Below are positions 22,556 through 34,952 of a stretch of 64,000 nt of DNA, piece by piece. Positions within the stretch are counted from its first letter, which is position 1. Each line of letters starts with the position of its first letter. The notes beneath the pieces were generated by a model. That model did no database searches and was not told where the DNA came from. It saw only the letters and a program-made list of their open reading frames with translations. The DNA comes from Nectonema munidae (lineage: Eukaryota > Nematomorpha > Nectonematoida > Nectonematidae): contig JAUIRK010000043.1 of the NCBI GenBank assembly GCA_030549495.1, forward strand, positions 310,001 through 374,000, read 5' to 3'. The position numbers and the translations under genes are program-made.

Positions 22556-24595
22556 GTGTAATTTTCGACTTCTTGAAAAACCAAAATCCAGTAAAACTTT
22601 TGGCTGAGTACACAAAAATTGCTACATTATTGTGCATGACCATTTATATTTAAATGGTATTAATATCACTTATAACTTAAGACATTGGACACCTATTTAG
22701 CTAAAAAATGAAAAGAACCTTGATATTCGGAACAACTGTTGTATAATAATATATTAAATTCCAAATAATTGCAACATTTAAATACGGTTGATTTTACCAC
22801 AAATTTATCAACCAAGACATAAAGACAAGTTCTTTTGTTGAAAGTAAAACATCTCCAATGAAAAAATTTCTTTCACTCGAGGAACTAGATTCTAGAATGT
22901 TCAGAAATTATGGACAATATTAAAAAGTATTAGAGATATACTTTTCTTTTTTCTATAAAGTTATACCCTTATCAAAAGTAAGGTAACTTTTTTAATAAAT
23001 ATCAAGTCCTTTTATGTTGTTTAATATTTTCATCGTCTACCCATTGATCAAAAATAAATAAATTGCAAGATTTTTAGAAAATTCACTGCTAGACTAATGC
23101 TTAATTTCCTTATGAATTTATGTATTTCTTGTTTTTTGAATCATAAACATTTTGAAATGGCATAATTTACGACAGGCAAATTCATGCTTCTGTGGACACT
23201 GAAGTACGCTGGGATAAATGTCCGAATTTTTGAAGTTTTAGTGTACTTCAATTTCTTGATGACATTTGATCTAGATTTCAAGTAAAATAAAGAAAGTAAA
23301 CACATAATTTCACAAATTGAAAGCAGGGAGGGATAAATTTGAGCTCCTTATAGCTCCATAGGTACGCTTCCATTTATATTTAAGAGCTACATTAGTTAGC
23401 TTCAAATTCTCAGTTTCAAAGTCACGCCAAGTTGCTCCCTGATATTTCAAGTAAATTCACCACCCGGCACGGGTCTTAGTATGGGTAAGTTAAAACGTGT
23501 CTGTGGCTAACAATGGCTGTTTGATTGCTCCAAAAAATAGGAAATTTTTACATTGCCAAGATTTCAAGGGAAATCTGCAAGCTGTGATACATATGCTACT
23601 GTATTCTTATTTCAAAAATAATTTAACGAAATTTTCAATGAAAATTTTTCAATATAATGTGAAAAAAAGATTTTATTGAATGTGAATTCCTTCAAAAATT
23701 TACAATAATAGATAAGAATTCAAAATAAAATGATTTGAAACCTCAAAAATCTTTTAACTCGTTTAAAGAAATATGGAAGAAAATTGTACGTTAAATCCAT
23801 TACTAAAGAAAAGTAGATAGGGGAGCGTTCACAAATCACGTCAACCTGTACTGAAGAGAAGAAGGTACATAAAAGTTGAAAAAAGATGAATGAAGGGGGA
23901 AGCAGTCAAAAGTTACCACCATTCATATTTCTTTCGAAGATTTACATAACGTTTTGGGTAGGCAAAGGGATCATTCACATATGACATCAACCGAGACGGA
24001 CGGTCTATTTAAAATTTGACAAAGGATGATGGGGAGGGGCGGAGGAGCTAGTGAAAAGTTGACATCATTTTTCATGAAAAAAAGATATAAACACCGTAAG
24101 ATAGCATATATTATGTAATGTTTTATCCTAAAAAGTTAACTGACTCTGTGTTAAACAATCAAATAGTTCTTGTCATCAAGGATGCTGCTAGTATTGTGTC
24201 AACAAAGATTGATAATGTGCTATTTTATTATTCTTTTCATTAACTGTTTCTCCACTAATTTATATTTATTTTTAAGAGCTAATCAACCTTTAAAGGTTAA
24301 CTTTGGACACGTCTTTGCTCAGCATTCGGACCCAAACAAAATTAGAATACCTTTAAACTCACAGCTCTGGGCATGTTATCGTTTTTATTCATTGTATGGC
24401 TAAGAACTGCAATAAGTTTTTGTCATAACTCATAAACGCAGGAAATTTATACAATTTTACCGTGGGGCCTTACATTCTAAGAACATTAACCTAAAATTTA
24501 AATTAAGTTTTCTAAAAATTAAGTATAGGTAAAATTAAAAAAAATGTATTACTATTAACAATGAGATTATGAGACTCATTGTTTAAGCGATGGGC
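22556..24595. other. Intergenic, no gene recognised
   Basis: At about 23822 and 23970 two direct copies of a G-rich block occur (GGGAGCGTTCACAAATCACG and GGGATCATTCACATATGACA, each followed by TCAACC). This motif style is found at ends of arthropod interspersed repeats. Open frames at 23497-23679 and 24170-24403 have no recognisable domain. Confidence 0.4.
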
Positions 24596-24841
24596 TTATA
24601 TAAAATGATAATAGGGTGATTTTATTCGGCCAAAAACAAAGGTTTTGTTTCCTGACATTACACTTGGACCATCAGTACCAAATCCTACCATGATCTTATC
24701 ACCTTCCAATTCAAGAAGAGAATAAAATAGTTGATATGTTATATAAGGGGTTTTAACAGTGAGCGTACTGTTAACTTCTGTGCCAAAATTGAATTCAGAT
24801 GGGCATTTTTTTAATGAAATAATTCGACATTGTATAAGCAA
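24596..24841 (-). pseudogene. hAT transposase fragment
   Basis: An 81-codon minus-strand frame contains LLELEGDKIMVGFGTDGPSV followed by MSGNKTFVFGRIK. This is the 'GFGSDGAS.M.G...GV...LK' block that carries a catalytic Asp in DUF4371-type hAT transposases. Nothing recognisable continues on either side, so it is an isolated relic. Confidence 0.6.
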
Positions 24842-25426
24842 ATGTTCAAATATTTTTTTATGAATTTAATGTAGGTAGAATTTCAATCATAGTTTAAATT
24901 TTCTAATCATAAATTTCAGCTGGAACATAATCACTTATTTTTCCTAATTAAATGCGTTTAAACTTAAAATAGAAGAATGTGTCATAATTCTATTTTCTTG
25001 CAATATGAAATTTCTAGAATGAAAAATTCAAATTAAAATAAAAAAAAACGTTGAAGATATTCGGTATTTACTTTATAGTGGCCTATTTTTAATTTTTTTA
25101 CAAACTCAGTGGGAACTCGTCACTGAGGAAATGATAATAGGGCGTCACTAATAGGGTTGATGTATGTGAGAATCAACATCATGCTTTTTAAATCTATTTA
25201 TCACAATTCTGATGATAAAAATCTTTATGATAGGCCCATTCAGGATCAAATATCCACATACTTTCATAATTAATTCAATAATATATGAACTATCTACTCC
25301 TTTTTTCAGCTTTATTACAATTTAGGATATTCTTTAAATTATAATTCAATACGAATATCGAATAAATTAATTTGATTTTATAACTAAAGGGCCAACGGCT
25401 ATATTAAGCAAATAATTTTAATTACA

Positions 25427-26250
25427 GTGAAACTTCGATATCTCGAACATGTGATATCTCGAAGTATCGGTTATCTCGAAGTTCTTTTATGGTACTAACT
25501 TTTTTCCCTATTACATGTAAATAAGTTTGGATATCTCGAACTCTGATATCTTGAATAACCCGGATATCTCGAAGTATTTAATTGTTACAAGCATCAAATT
25601 TACTATGTTTATCTCGAACTTTTTACATACGTAAATAATAATCATTTACAACAAAACACCAAATAATAAAAAATAAATGTTCTCTAGCAATATTGCAGCA
25701 ATACATCAGGGACCCTTTCCCTCTCCCCTCCACCTAATGTTTTCCTAGGGGGCAAAAACGCATTTTGCTTCTCTCCCCCTTCTCCCCAATAAATTTCAGT
25801 GTTTAAAATTTTATTTATGCAACAATTGTTGCCATATTTTTTCTTCAATAAATTAAGTAATGAAAATCTTAATGAAAGTAATATGTCAACATCATTAAAG
25901 CTGCATAGAGGAGTGATGTAAAACTAGGCATACGATGTGTGATGATCATGGATTTTCATAGTTTTTATGCCTTCATCAAATCATCTACCATTTTTTGGAC
26001 TTTCTGTCTCTTTGAGTCCGACTTACTGACGTTGATTTAAAATAAAATGCACTAAAAATATATCAGGATCTGTTTATTTTAGCAGAGCTACTTTAGATCT
26101 AACAAACAGACAAAAAACATACCGGTCGATACTTATTTTTCAAAAAATGGGCTTATAATAGTTTTTCTTGATATTTTGGATATCTCGAACACCTGGATAT
26201 CTCGAAGTTTTTCTTTGGTCCCTTCAAATTCGAGATAACCAGGTTTTAAC
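25427..26250. mobile_element. pogo/Tigger-like non-autonomous element
   Basis: The left end CAGTGAAACTTCGATATCTC is preceded by TA and followed by repeated 'GATATCTCGAA' words to about 25585. The right end (26165-26250), in reverse complement, reads AAAACCTGGTTATCTCGAAT with the same GATATC and TCGAG words. The interior has no transposase. TA target and ATATCTCGAA terminal repeats fit the pogo branch of Tc1/mariner. Confidence 0.7.
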
Positions 26251-26254
26251 CATG

Positions 26255-29251
26255 ATTTTTTTTGTCTGCCTTTGAAATTTCATATATTTATTGCAGACCA
26301 TTTTCATTTCTTGGTACACACTACACGGTTGTCATACTTCCCCTCAAAGGGTTTTACTTGTTTACCCCAGAAAAAGTAGACCACATTAAGCATTTTGATA
26401 TAAATACCTTAAAATCAAAAATCTTTCGCTTGATTTACAAATGACTGTGAGATCAAATATGTTAATATTTAAAATAGGTGTACCCTGAGCGTAAAAAGTC
26501 ATGACTAGGGCCAACAAAAGTTGGCCTATAAGTCTTTCAAAAATTGACCTAACCAATTCAAAATGTTAATCTTATGAAAGATCTCTAGTCTATATTAAAA
26601 ATGTTCTATCAAATAATTATAAAAATGAAATAATATATTTTTTAGTTATTATGTGAACTCCCCAATATATAAATACTTACTTGATATTCGTTTGTTAATT
26701 TCTAAAATTTTTACTAAATCTATATTACTTAAAAAAAATTGACTATTAAAAAGTTGGATTTTCTTCACCTAATAACTTCGAATTCTTTTACGAAAATAAA
26801 AAAGAATAAGATACAAGCTAGTTAATTACGTTGGATATTTGTAAGTAAATTGATCAGTTATCTGAGTTAACATATTCATACTTTAATCTATTTCACTCTA
26901 AACACCAAAAAAGAAATTCCATTTTATAAAATTACTTAAGCTTTTGAAATGAGAATGCATGGAGCCTCTGAGTGTTGAACCAAGACCCTTGCTTTTCACA
27001 TAAGTAGATGAAAGAGTACTGCAAATATATAAACAGTCTGAAGAGAGGTGGTGAAAGAAGACAAAAATTCAGTAAAAGTGTCACAATAAATGTAGAAAGG
27101 TATATGATTTTAATGCATGGTAAGGAATAGCCATTTTGAATATTAATCGTTTCTTATTGTAGAGTAACTATTTTTCTAATTCTCTTGTCTGCCTTTTCTC
27201 CATAAAATGTTCTCACAACGCTGTTTCTCACTAATTTATGCATATTTTGTAAACATTTTTTTTTCCAAAAATAGCAATAAGACGATTTATTTTTTTAAAT
27301 TAAGAATAAACAAAAATTTATTTATCTGTTTTCTTTTTCCAACAAATTTTTTAAATATTTTTGTGATTAACACCTTTCGCCTTTTGAGAAATGCACTAAT
27401 TTTAAGCAAGTCTTCCTTTTTTCGCTATATCTTGAGCAAGAGAGAGAAAGTTGCATGTTTCTTATCATCACCAACATATCAGCAATACCATATTTTCATA
27501 ATTCTTATCTCTTGGTTTTTCATCTTTCTTTACGTGCGTTTTGCTATTTTTATGAGTTTCCTATTCCTTCTCCAAAACTGTTCTAGAATTTGAAGTTTAA
27601 GGTATATTTTAATTTTATATCAGAAGGATTATATATTTTTATACTTTAGCTTCTTTTTTTCTCTCATACAATTTGTATTTTAATATCAACAATCTTTGGG
27701 AGTATTTTTTTTTATCATTTTCATCTTTGGGGTTACATCGTCACCAACTGATATCTCTTTGCTTTAAACAAACTTTGAATGTCATTGTTTTTTTCCAATA
27801 AGTTGTTGAAACTTGGGATTTGATTGCTGAACTCTGAGACCTTCAACGGCTATAATAACACATATTAGTGAACCACATTTTATTTTGTGCACTCGAAATT
27901 TTCATTTATACTTCTCACGAAATTTATAAATTTTGACAAAAAGGGCTTTATTCTATTCATATTTTCAGTATAGCATAACAGGAAAGAGCATGAAGGAGAA
28001 GTTATTTTTAGAGGTAATTTTGGCGATCTCTAATTACAAAATAAATTGATCTATTACACATTTGAAAGATGTAAATGGCATTTTAAATATAAATTTGTTT
28101 AAAACTCAATATTTTTGATAAATTTTGATCACATATATCCACTTTTTGTTTTAAATTTCTAGAAAGATTACTTCTTACATGACGTAATATTTTCCAATAA
28201 GTTCCAAATATCTTGACTCTTGGGTATACTATATGCATTAATTGTAACATGATTGAGGCTCTATCACGATTTTGTCATTTTGATCCCATATTTTTGGTGT
28301 TTGTTTATCTCTCATCTCTTTGCACCTATGTTATGATCCCACGATTTGAAAGAACATTGAGATCCAAATTTAGAAATAGTTACCGTGCTAATTTATAAAA
28401 TAAAATTACAATTTTTTATGACTTCTTTTGATCAGGAACACAAAGCCAAAACGCAGTGTTCAGTGGTAAAGTTCTGTTTCTAAAACGTTATAAATGGCGT
28501 TGGAACTTAAAATATAACCAAATTGCTCCATTTTTTTGTTAATAAACAGTAGTACATTATTTACAAAGATTTAATTTGTAACTCTTACTTAAGTCAGTAT
28601 ATGTTTTAATTGTTTACTTTCTTCGTTAAGAATAAACACTATTTTGGATATAATTATTCAGTAATCTTTCTAGTAATGCCAGCTTTTTATCCTCGTTTCT
28701 TTTCTCTCAAGGTTACATAAGGTGTTTTTCGGTTAGGCAGTGCTCTGGCAATATGATCTAGCTTAGCTAGTATAGAGTTACCACTTTAATCAAATTATTT
28801 TTCCCAGTAATGAAAGCTTTCGACTCTAGAATTATATAAAGAGCAAAGGAGCATATATATACTCATATCCTACATTTCTTAAATTCTAGTAGTTAGATAT
28901 ATATCTAGGCCTAGGAACTTTATAACCAATTACCTTTCAGAGAGAATAGTTGTATGAAAAGTTCAGGTAGACCTTGGACTTAGCATCCTGGCGGGGTAGA
29001 ACCGCTGGGTGGATCCGCGAATGCACAAACAATCCGTAAAGTAAGGTAACGTAAGAAACTGATTTCTGAATTAGTAATTGTTACTAACACTGAACAAAAT
29101 ATTCCTATGAATGAGATAAATCAACGCATTTCCAATTACAACACGTTAGTAACTTTTTGTCTTACTTTTAAAAAGTCGGTTCATAAAGTGGAGAATTGGG
29201 AATTAGATATCTATGAATCTCCTTTCTTCGTTAGAAGCGAAAAATTCAAAG
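26255..29251. other. Intergenic, no gene recognised
   Basis: AT-rich. The 128-codon plus frame at 27207-27593 is dominated by Phe, Ile and Leu, as expected from random A/T-rich DNA, and has no domain. 26950-27020, read on the minus strand, carries a GGTTCAAC word within a tRNA-like context and may be a decayed SINE (weak). Confidence 0.4.
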
Positions 29252-29634
29252 ATTCTATCTAGAGATGTATTGGATATGAAATTTTTTGTATCCGCGGATG
29301 CCTATATCAAATTTGACATTGTAGCGGATGCGTAAAGATTGTAAAGATGCGGATATCATAATTGCTATTCTAACAAACACACGTTTTATACTTCTTAAAA
29401 ACTTAGAGAGAAGATGTCAATGTATATGTGTATAAAGACGTACTTATCATAAAACTTTTGGATAAAGTTAAAATAGAAAAATTTCGAAAAAAACTTTAGG
29501 TTATATAGAAACGAGAAAAATGTTTAAAAATTTGGTGATGTGGAAATTGAAAATTAAATGGTTCACCGATGAGGATGTTAAGAAGATGTAAAAAATTTCC
29601 CGATTCGGATATCCGATACATCATTAATTCTATC
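29252..29634. mobile_element. hAT MITE with TAGAGATGTAT ends and perfect 8-bp TSD
   Basis: Perfect duplications ATTCTATC at 29252-29259 and 29627-29634 flank a 367-bp element. Its ends are TAGAGATGTATTGG and, in reverse complement, TAATGATGTATCGG. Interior words such as GGATGCGGATATC are shared with the element at 34961-35680, which still encodes a hAT dimerisation domain, so the family assignment is firm. Confidence 0.85.
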
Positions 29635-31486
29635 TCACATCTAGTTTCCTATAATAATATAATTGGTTAAATTTTATACAAGCAGAAATTAAGAATATAG
29701 AAAAACCCCATCTAAATATATTTGGTTATATTTTTAATACATTAATATTACAATATGGAAAAAATTTTACCCCCTTTCAAATGTAAGGCTCTTAATCTAA
29801 GACCGTTCCAGCAAAAATATTAAATTGGGAGGGGGGGAGGGGTGGAGGGTTCCTGGCGATCGCCCTTTGGCACTTCTAAATTCACCACTGCATAAAGTTT
29901 AAATAAATATTCGTCCCCATTTTATGCATATGAATGTATAGTTGAATCAAGTTAGTTGGATTTTCTGGAAGAAGAGATGTACTTCACAATCATAATTATG
30001 AGTCAATTTTCATTTTGTTTTCACTTTGGACAAAATAAAAATAAATAAATTGATTTTAGAAAAAAATATAATCACCTTTGAAGTTAATTTTTTTTAAAAA
30101 ATTTAGCATTATTACTATGCTTTCAAAAAAGTAAAAGTGGGGCTCGCGATTTCCATGTTTTTTTTGCATTTAGATATATAGTAGTGTTTCAACTCCAAGT
30201 ATATACTTTGTTACATATATGCGTTATATATTTTAGTTGTTGTCTCTCGTGGTTTGCGTGACCACTGAAAGTATTTATAGGCTACGTTATTATATATCAT
30301 GTTAATTCTTGAACACATTAAATTGAACAAATAAAATCCGAGACTGAAAAATATTGGATTGCATTTCCAACACAACTTTGTGTGGACAATGTCCTTCTTA
30401 CAATCGTCTATTTTGAATTGAAAAATGAAAAAAATGATTTGGATATGGCAATTAAAAGAAAAATTTCAAAACGAAAAGCTAATATCAAAATAGGCCATCT
30501 TCGATGATGTAACAATTGGTGATCATCTACTCATCTACTATTCCTCTTTTCTTCTTCGGCTGGGGAACAAGAAAACTTGTTTATTGCAAATGAGAGGTAT
30601 TTTTAGCTGGTACTACTTTCGCCTCATTTGTCTTTGTGTTAGCTGGCTGATATTTGCAAGGTGATTCGTAGTTGGTATTTGTAAATGGTATATTAGCATT
30701 TTGCCAAAAGCACTCCTTTGCATAAAATGATACAAGTGAGGGGTATTGAGAAATGGCATATATAATTTTATTGTTTTTCTCTCTCACACACACACTTCTT
30801 ACTTCCTCGTATATTTGTGTTGTGGGACTTAATTTTACAAGAATTTTTTCCTTTTGCATGTCTATTGGATGGAAATGCATGCCAAGGCAAATTAATTTTC
30901 TCCTAGGCACAACTTTAGTCTGCTTCTCTCTTTATTTCCATGCATTTTTCTTCCCTTTCTTTTATTTCGTTATTATTGCTTTCGACATTTTTATGAGTTT
31001 AGAAATTCATAAAAATATCTACATTAAAATTTGTTTCTTTAGGATTTTGAAGCTATTTATAACTACTCTAGTTAAAAGTTATCGAGGGACTTTTTACGAT
31101 TTCATCATTCATCAAAATTAGGGACGAAAAAATTCCTGTATGCTTTATTACTATTTTGAATTTCTTTAGCCAAGTAGATACGCCGCCATTGAAACTTCCT
31201 CTTTAATTTGAATTCTCATCCAAAGTATTTTTCAACGATATAAATCTATTAAAAGTAAAGCTAAAATTGTATTTTTTTTTATTCAAAGTTTATTTTCTTT
31301 TTGCATGTGTTATTTCCCAGAATATACTTTTTAAATAAATTGGATTTATAGCAGGATTGTCTCTTTTTGATAGTATACAATTTTATTGTAATTTTACAGA
31401 ATATACAAGATACACTGCGAAATAAGTAATAGTTTAATTACCAAGCTAAATTAGTTGGATTCCATAACTTCCAGTCACCAAGAATC
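29635..31486. other. Intergenic, no gene recognised
   Basis: 29825-29850 is G-rich (GGGAGGGGGGGAGGGG) and is followed by CTAAATTCACCACTG, a hAT-like terminus. Overlapping frames on both strands at 30581-31121 surround a CACACA microsatellite and have no recognised domain. Confidence 0.4.
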
Positions 31487-31869
31487 ATCTAATCCAGAGT
31501 TGTCCAAGCTTTTTTTGACACCGACCGCACTCAGATAAATATATGGATTTCTGGTCACATTCGTTTTTTACTAATTTGTCAGTATAATTTATTAACAAAC
31601 TACTCAGCTACCATGAAGAAAGGGAAATTAAATAAAGGTGTGTCGAATATACAATATTTCGATATAAAACGTGAACATTTTTCATAAAATTGGTTAAAAA
31701 TGCGGTAAGATATCTATTTTGAATAAATAATAATGTAAAGTAGAATTTCTGAGTCTCAGTAAACTATAAAGATGACTTGCTTAATATTTCTGTAGATAGG
31801 AAAATGCACAAAGTTTCAAAAGAAGCTCGGCCTGCTGAGGGCCGTAATGTGGACAACACTGATCCACTC
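31487..31869. mobile_element. hAT MITE, CAGAGTTGTCCAAGC ends
   Basis: Starts CAGAGTTGTCCAAGC at 31495. The other end, reverse-complemented, is CAGTGTTGTCCACATTACGG. Flanks are ATCTAATC and ATCCACTC, 6 of 8 matching. The GTTGTCCA core is shared with Charlie/SPIN-type hAT elements such as the one at 34087. Confidence 0.65.
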
Positions 31870-32094
31870 CAATCAACGCTGATCTCTTCGACCATGTGTG
31901 CAATATGGCTACCTTTATAATTGCAATAGTTTCACCCGTTGTTTAAAAGAGGTTTTAAGTTACAATGACATTTACGTTGATTATATTAGTAATAACGCTT
32001 TTAGGTAAAAGGAGTCATTTGTGATTTAATTTAAAAAATAATATTTATATATTGAAAATAAATTTAAAAGGTATATTCTTTGTAAAGTTCACTA

Positions 32095-32720
32095 CAATTA
32101 AATATCAATATCTCAAGCACAGTATATCTCGAATACCTACTTATCCCGAAGTTTATAAATGCTCTAAAAATTCCTCGTATATCGAATACGGTTATCCTGA
32201 ATACTACGCTTATTTCGAAGTATACTCAATTTCTTGAGATTAATTTTTTTGTTTCGAATTCAAGGCCATACATAATCCATTTTGAACAGTTACATAAGAG
32301 TCAGGACAATTTTAAGCAAAAACAATACAAAGTTATATTTTGTAAATAACTTTTATTTTCTTTGTGATTATTTTGATCAAATCATCAGTTAAAAAATAAT
32401 AAAAAAGCTATACACTGAAGACATATACGAAGAGAAACAAAATCTTTCATTGAAAATTCAAAAACGTGGTCCTAATTTTATAAAATTTAACAATTCTATA
32501 AGTAGTGATTATGAATTTTCTAAAAATCTAGAAAGACAAATGTTCTTGTACAAAATAACTTTTTGAGAAAGCAATGTCTTGAGTAATAAATGTCATAAAT
32601 TTCGATATGAAATGATTTTGCAATGACTTTTCTATATTGACTTTGTGTATTTATAAATCCTACCTCAAGAATATTTTATAATGTTCATATCTCAAGCGAA
32701 TGTCCCATGTATTATAATTG
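32095..32720. repeat. Decayed pogo-like element
   Basis: 32100-32240 repeats words like TATATCTCGAATACC, TATCCCGAAG and TTATTTCGAAGTATAC. Near 32680-32700 TTCATATCTCAAGCG looks like the opposite end. Similar to but more decayed than 25427-26250. Confidence 0.4.
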
Positions 32721-34086
32721 CAGTCAAAACTGTATTATGCGACCGCTTAAAGAAACATTAAAATTGGTCTTTGTGATAGAGTATTTATAATATGTAAAAG
32801 ACAAAGAATTAATATTGCATCATTATTTCCACCAACTATAAAATATAATGACCTGTCATTTAGGACATGCCTTGAAAATTTAATTGCATCTATTTTTAAA
32901 AGTATATAGTAAAATATCGCGTCATGCGTAACCCCGATGATGCATGAAATGAGTAGGCTGGATGACATTCATAGGTCAGGCGTTCAAATCCCAGTGGACG
33001 CAAATTACTCTTAGTAAATTATTTCTAAAAGACCTTAGTGAATTTCAACGTCAACAAATCATCAACAAAATATTTTGGCTTCAAAAGTTTAAGCACACAA
33101 GTAATGAGGTTTACAAATAACGTCATCGTCAGTCAATATGTTCTCAAAGTATTAAAGTATACGGTGACATTTTACAACTTCACAATATCATTAACACTAT
33201 ATATTCTTCATTGAATTAAACCCTATATTACAGAGACCGAGATGGGCAAAATTGGGCTCGCTGACAAAAAATTGGCCTTTGGTATAGAGGGTTATGCTCG
33301 TGAAGAAGGTTAAAATAATTAAATATAATTAGATCCTTAATTTACAATGTTTTGGTTTGTTGACTCATTAGATTTTATTCAAATTGAATGAATCTTTGTG
33401 ATTTTTGAATATTAAACCTTTAGCTCTAAAATATGTATATATTTTTAATTTGTGTTGAAAGAAATAACAATTTTTTTCTGTTTTGGTCCAACTTTATATA
33501 CTTTTTAACATATATCTTGTTGAATCTTTCATTAAAATCATTATTTTTCTATTTTCAACATCTTTTTAAATGATTTTTTTGGCCAATATTGACACATTCG
33601 TTTCGTGTTATACGTAAAAAAGTTTAATAAAAGAAAATTCAAGTGGATGCAATCAGGCTTAACTATTGCGTCTCATAAATAGGGATGAGACAAAATAGAC
33701 ACTCAAAGCGACCTGGGATCATGTTTGCTAAAAGTTAATAAAATTAAAATTTATATTTTTTTTTATTTCTCAAGAAAGTTTTTCAATAATAACCTTATAG
33801 ATCGGTTATAGGTTATTATAACATATTTAATGAAAAATAATTAAGTCAGTAATATAATTTTTATAAAAATTGTTGTAAAATTACATGGTGGAAAATATTA
33901 CTTGGTGCTACTTTAACTAAATCGAACACTTTTTGCCCTCCTTGGTTTGATTCTTGTTCCTTAGTTTATCCTTCTCTTCGTTATAATTAAAGAGAAAGCT
34001 TTGAACTATAAATCCCAATATGACCTCTATTATTTTGCTTATAAATTCGCTATAAGCTTGTAGTTTGAACTTGATTTCTCCTACAC

Positions 34087-34751
34087 TAGGGGTGTCCAAC
34101 ACGCGGCCCGCGTGCCGCTTGAGGCCCGCAAGGCAAATTTTTGCGGCCCTCTAAGAAAATGAGATAAGGTTGATGTTAAATTATATAGATATTAGTTTAT
34201 AAAAATTTCAACAAATTTGTTATAAAAACTTTAAGTTTCTATCAAAATATAGATAGGATTATGATTTTTAAACAAATTTTTTCTAACTTTAATTTCAAGG
34301 TTGTAACTGCTTTCAAGATAAAATTAAAAATTTGGAGAAAAGATCTAGAAATGAAAGATTTGGAACATTTTCCTTTTTTAAAATCTCTATCTGTAATAAA
34401 TCAAGAGAATTTATCAGAATGTGTTGATTACATTGATGTTCTTTTCAATGAATTCGATAGAAGATTCAAAGACCTCAAATCATTAAAATCTGATTTTGAG
34501 TTATTTGTAGATCCTTTCAATTTCGACGTTAATCAATTGAATGAAAATATTCAAATGGAAATAGTTGATCTTCAATGCAATACCATGCTGAAGAAAATGT
34601 TTGAAACTTTGGGTATTCCCAAATTCTACTCAAGTCTTGATGGAAGCCAGTTTCCAAAGCTGATTCATTTGATCTTTTAAATAGGTGCGGCCCGACCGTG
34701 TCCAATAACTTTTCTAAATGGCCCGCTGCTTGTTTTAGTTGGACATCCCTG
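34087..34751 (+). mobile_element. hAT-Charlie/SPIN-like element, internally deleted
   Basis: The left end TAGGGGTGTCCAACACGCGG runs into a GC-rich GGCCCGC stretch. The right end GGCCCGCTGC...GTTGGACATCCCTG is its inverted partner. The GGGGTGTCCAAC plus GCGGCCC pattern is classic for Charlie/SPIN hAT elements. Copy B of the host repeat lacks it, giving an empty site for comparison. A clean 8-bp duplication is not visible. Confidence 0.8.
34261..34680 (+). pseudogene. hAT transposase C-terminal part (GTF2IRD2/ZBED5-like tail)
   Basis: A 139-codon open frame inside the Charlie-like element reads FKIKLKIWRKDLEMKDLEHF, PFLKSLSVINQ, YIDVLFNEFDRRFKDLKSLK, then FELFVDPFNFDVNQLNENIQ and MEIVDLQCNTMLKKMFETLG. 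This matches the well-known tail of Charlie-type transposases, also found in the domesticated vertebrate GTF2IRD2 and ZBED5 proteins ('F..RF.DL......F..PF..D......LQ.ELIDLQ.'). The N-terminal zinc finger and catalytic core are missing through internal deletion. The frame stops shortly before the right TIR. Confidence 0.82.
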
Positions 34752-34952
34752 ATATAGTATCTAATTATGCTCTTCATTCTAAACTAATCCTACCTTAGTA
34801 CCTCTACTTTCATTAGAAATTCATTTTGTGCAATCTATGTTCTAAAAAACCTTTTTGAGAGATTTATTTAGCTCAGAATTTATGCGATTTCAAAACTTTT
34901 CTATTGAAGAAAATCTCTATTGATCTGGGCTTTTTTTTTATCAATATCATGT

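Noticed and set aside
27207-27593. 128-codon plus-strand open frame
   Set aside because: Composition is Phe/Ile/Leu/Ser-heavy as expected from random A/T-rich DNA, with no domain and no splice context.
30581-31121. Overlapping frames of 109 and 122 codons on opposite strands
   Set aside because: Neither matches a family. They straddle a CACACA microsatellite, and each could be the shadow of nothing at all.
32936-33003. tRNA-like stretch with GTTCAAATCC
   Set aside because: The T stem does not pair and no acceptor stem forms, so it is not a tRNA gene. At best a SINE scrap.
33230-33315. Possible small exon after TTACAG (MGKIGLADKKLAFGIEG)
   Set aside because: No homologue known to me, no partner exons, and a stop soon after.
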